Positions 62,409 through 64,000 of a DNA stretch of 64,000 nt are shown here, one piece after another. Made by a program: the position numbers and the translations under genes. The stretch's first letter is position 1, and each line of letters starts with the position of its first letter. The notes beneath the pieces are model-generated. The model had not been told where the DNA came from. It did not search any database and saw only the letters and a program-made list of their open reading frames with translations. The stretch comes from Methanomassiliicoccales archaeon (GTDB lineage Archaea; Thermoplasmatota; Thermoplasmata; Methanomassiliicoccales; UBA472): NCBI GenBank assembly GCA_036504055.1, contig DASXVU010000005.1:1-64000 (forward strand), in the 5' to 3' direction.

Positions 62409-62660
62409 ATGCCCTGGGAAGAAACCAAGGAATACATCAGGAGCGGACACGAGAACACCGAAGACTACGATAAGGACTCCTTCCGCACCATCAACATCGA
62501 TGAGGAGAAAGGGATCAAGGCGATTGTGGCCTGCCGGAAGGGACATTACGATGTCAAGAGATGTGACGTCGGCACCCATGTGATCAGTTACCTTTTCGCT
62601 AAAGATAAGGGATGGACCAGCGAAAAAGCGATGGAGTGGTTCCAAAAGGCGAAAAAGTGA
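62409..62660 (+). CDS. Conserved hypothetical protein, 83 aa
   Basis: The protein has EEKGIKAIVACRKGHYDVKRCDVGTHVISYLFAKDKGWTSEKAMEWFQKAKK, a pattern seen in short archaeal and phage proteins (KGIKAVI...SYLF.K.KGW...A..WF). The opening EYIRSGHENTEDYDKDSFRTI is also typical. Its origin may be viral. The strong palindrome before the start indicates regulation. Confidence 0.65.
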   Translation: MPWEETKEYIRSGHENTEDYDKDSFRTINIDEEKGIKAIVACRKGHYDVKRCDVGTHVISYLFAKDKGWTSEKAMEWFQKAKK

Positions 62661-62709
62661 CGTGGCGTTTATATCGTCCAGCGACATTGAGAACGAGCGA
62701 TTCGCCATC

Positions 62710-63027
62710 ATGGTTGAAATATCGCTCTCGAAGATCGCGGTGATCTTGACCGTATTAGGTGCGGGACTGATGCTCGCCTACTGTGCAGTGGTTCTTGTGG
62801 GTTACTCCATTGGCTCCTACTTCTATCAGTGGGATGTCTCGCTAGGCGGTTGGTTGGCGCTAATCTGTGGCCTCATCGCGATCATGGGCGTGAGGAAGAT
62901 CGATACCATACCTTGGTCGATCGTCTTGATCATAGTGGGGATCATCGGAGGGCATGGCGGCGGATTCCTCGTCGTCATCGGCGGCGTGATAGGTTTGATG
63001 CTGAACACCTATCCTAAAGGCGATTGA
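62710..63027 (+). CDS. Small membrane protein (DUF4064-like), about 105 aa
   Basis: Three to four hydrophobic segments are present: LSKIAVILTVLGAGLMLAYC, GGWLALICGLIAIMGV, and WSIVLIIVGIIGGHGG with FLVVIGGVIGLML. There are no charged functional motifs. A GTG at 62662 would lengthen it by 16 residues, but the TATA-like gtttatatc (62666-62674) favours ATG 62710. The family assignment is tentative: it resembles small archaeal/bacterial integral membrane proteins of unknown function. Confidence 0.6.
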   Translation: MVEISLSKIAVILTVLGAGLMLAYCAVVLVGYSIGSYFYQWDVSLGGWLALICGLIAIMGVRKIDTIPWSIVLIIVGIIGGHGGGFLVVIGGVIGLMLNTYPKGD

Positions 63028-63143
63028 GCCGGGATCAAGAACTCGATCGGTGTTCTGGTAGAGATCGATGCTTTTAGAATAACTGGTCCAACAAAGACCG
63101 CAATGACAAAAATGGAAAGTTAAAGGGTTTGTTGGAAGGAAGT

Positions 63144-63419
63144 TCAACCGCCGCCGGAGGCGGTAATCGAACCATACCGCTCAACCTTGGCGATCTCTTC
63201 CTTCATGGCCTCGATGTCTTCCACCGTCAGCCCGCGTGTCCTTTCTTTGACGGAGAACGTCTTGTACTCCTCCGCCGAGCCCGGCTCGAGGGTCGTGGCG
63301 TCGTAGTAGAGGTTGAAGGTGTCGAGCAGAATCCACTCGACCCCGGCCTCTTGCTTGACCTCCAAGACCTTTCCGACGGTCCCGGTGTTCTTGTACCTGG
63401 CGTAGTCTCCGACGTTCAT
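63144..63419 (-). CDS. DUF2098 protein
   Basis: The 91-aa protein starts MNVGDYARYKNTGTVGKVLEV and has EWILLDTFNLYYDATTLEP, the pattern of DUF2098, found in methanogens close to mcr and other methanogenesis genes. The function is unknown. It follows mcrA on the minus strand by six bases and is very likely the last gene of the mcr transcript. Its Gly-rich end (ITASGGG) is unusual. Confidence 0.88.
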   Translation of the reverse strand: MNVGDYARYKNTGTVGKVLEVKQEAGVEWILLDTFNLYYDATTLEPGSAEEYKTFSVKERTRGLTVEDIEAMKEEIAKVERYGSITASGGG

Positions 63420-63425
63420 TCAGGA

Positions 63426-64000
63426 TCACATCGGGGGTATGATGGTCGACCTCTCGCCGGCTGGCATGAACTCGCGCAGAGCGCCGCGGCCGAGCTCCTT
63501 CGTTATGTTGGCGAAGTCGAACGGGAGGTTCTTGTCAGCGAACGCGATCTTGATCAGCGGGTTGCAGGCGAAAGCGTCTCCCCTCGCAGCGTGCGGGGCG
63601 GCGGCGATTCCGGCGTAACCTGGCAGGTGACCGACGTTCATGGCGTAGTTGGGGTAGTTCGGGCCACGGAGTTCGTGCGGGAGACCCTCGTCGGACCTGT
63701 ACGACAGCGAGTTGGACGCGCCGCACATATCCTGCAGGTCGTAACCGTAGAATCCGAGTCTTCCGAGCCTCTCCCTGTGCTGGAGCATGGACAGGTACCA
63801 TGCGTTGACACCGGCGTTGGCGTTGGCGGTTGCCATCGCTACACCGATACCAGTTGCGGCGGCTGCAACGGTCGCTCTCTGCGAGCCACCGAAGTGGGAT
63901 TCCATTGCTGCCGGGTACCTTTCGTACTGCTCCAGTGCGTAGGAGTTGATCTCGGTTCCGAGCTTGTTGACGAGGTCCATCGTCGGCTTGCTCTTGGTGA
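63426..64000 (-). CDS. mcrA: Methyl-coenzyme M reductase alpha subunit (3' end, partial)
   Basis: The frame enters from the right edge and ends TAG/TGA-type at 63426, giving about 191 C-terminal residues: [61 protein letters not shown] and [16 protein letters not shown]. These are the catalytic C-terminal blocks of McrA. The Gly (63744-63746) that is thioglycine in other MCRs and the methylated Cys position (63723-63725) are both conserved. The residue before that Cys is Met where most MCRs have Gln (DMCG instead of DQCG). MCR releases methane from methyl-CoM and CoB. The 5' part lies outside the window. Confidence 0.98.
   Translation of the reverse strand, partial: TKSKPTMDLVNKLGTEINSYALEQYERYPAAMESHFGGSQRATVAAAATGIGVAMATANANAGVNAWYLSMLQHRERLGRLGFYGYDLQDMCGASNSLSYRSDEGLPHELRGPNYPNYAMNVGHLPGYAGIAAAPHAARGDAFACNPLIKIAFADKNLPFDFANITKELGRGALREFMPAGERSTIIPPM

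Overview
This 64 kb window comes from a methane-forming (or closely related MCR-bearing) euryarchaeon. The right edge carries the 3' end of mcrA. Just inside it lies a large MCR-maturation locus: atwA, mcrC and the methanogenesis marker genes mmp3, mmp6, mmp5, mmp15, mmp17 and mmp7. Archaeal information genes (rpoE1, spt4/rpoE2, S24e, S27ae, deoxyhypusine synthase), an archaeal type A RNase P RNA, TATA-box promoters with short or no leaders, and several DUF835/KaiC-like proteins fit a Thermoplasmatota methanogen, most likely Methanomassiliicoccales. That taxonomic call is inference; no 16S gene is present. Layout: 0-5 kb holds a pentameric ligand-gated ion channel homologue with no ordinary start codon in front of its signal peptide, an ABC ATPase, a 57-aa zinc-ribbon gene, a REC-PAS response regulator and an intron-containing tRNA-Arg(CCG). 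5-13.7 kb holds the minus-strand operon rpoE1-rpoE2-GTP:dephospho-CoA kinase-S24e-S27ae, a K+-independent membrane pyrophosphatase, a KaiC ATPase with a P-loop-less partner, a polyprenol-kinase-like enzyme, a thymidylate-kinase-like enzyme and a CDF metal exporter. 14-21 kb holds deoxyhypusine synthase overlapping an isocitrate/isopropylmalate-type dehydrogenase, an AAA ATPase overlapping an unknown partner, a DUF1638 protein, a GNAT enzyme, a heliorhodopsin and an aldo/keto reductase. 21.6-25.7 kb is one gene for a giant surface protein (BspA-type repeats, eleven fibronectin III domains, C-terminal anchor). 25.9-32 kb holds tRNA-Leu(GAG), RNase P RNA, a DUF835 protein, an eIF2B-like isomerase and a class II ribonucleotide reductase. 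This segment is flanked by two divergent copies of an apparently undescribed ~110-nt structured RNA with its own TATA box, a CU-rich anti-Shine-Dalgarno loop and a terminator-like tail. 32-43 kb holds a MacB-like ABC exporter, TrpB2, an asparaginase-type Ntn hydrolase, two convergent DUF835 proteins, a STAND-type ATPase with TPRs and an elastin-like repeat ORF. 43.5-49 kb holds a copper module (Lrp-TRASH regulator, CopA, a 48-aa YHS protein) and a GlcD-type flavoprotein. 50-64 kb is the MCR assembly region, with a DUF4443-DUF2111 regulator carrying a perfect palindromic operator and two mutually related unknown proteins. How the genes work together: the AtwA/McrC/Mmp proteins assemble and reductively activate the MCR whose alpha subunit is encoded at the edge. 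The pyrophosphatase, flavin oxidoreductase and B12-dependent RNR fit an anaerobe. CopA, the YHS protein and the TRASH regulator form a metal-defence unit. The best candidates for undescribed biology are the paired small RNAs, the heliorhodopsin in a methanogen, the paralogous unknown proteins around the MCR locus, and the AAA/unknown and STAND/DUF835 modules.
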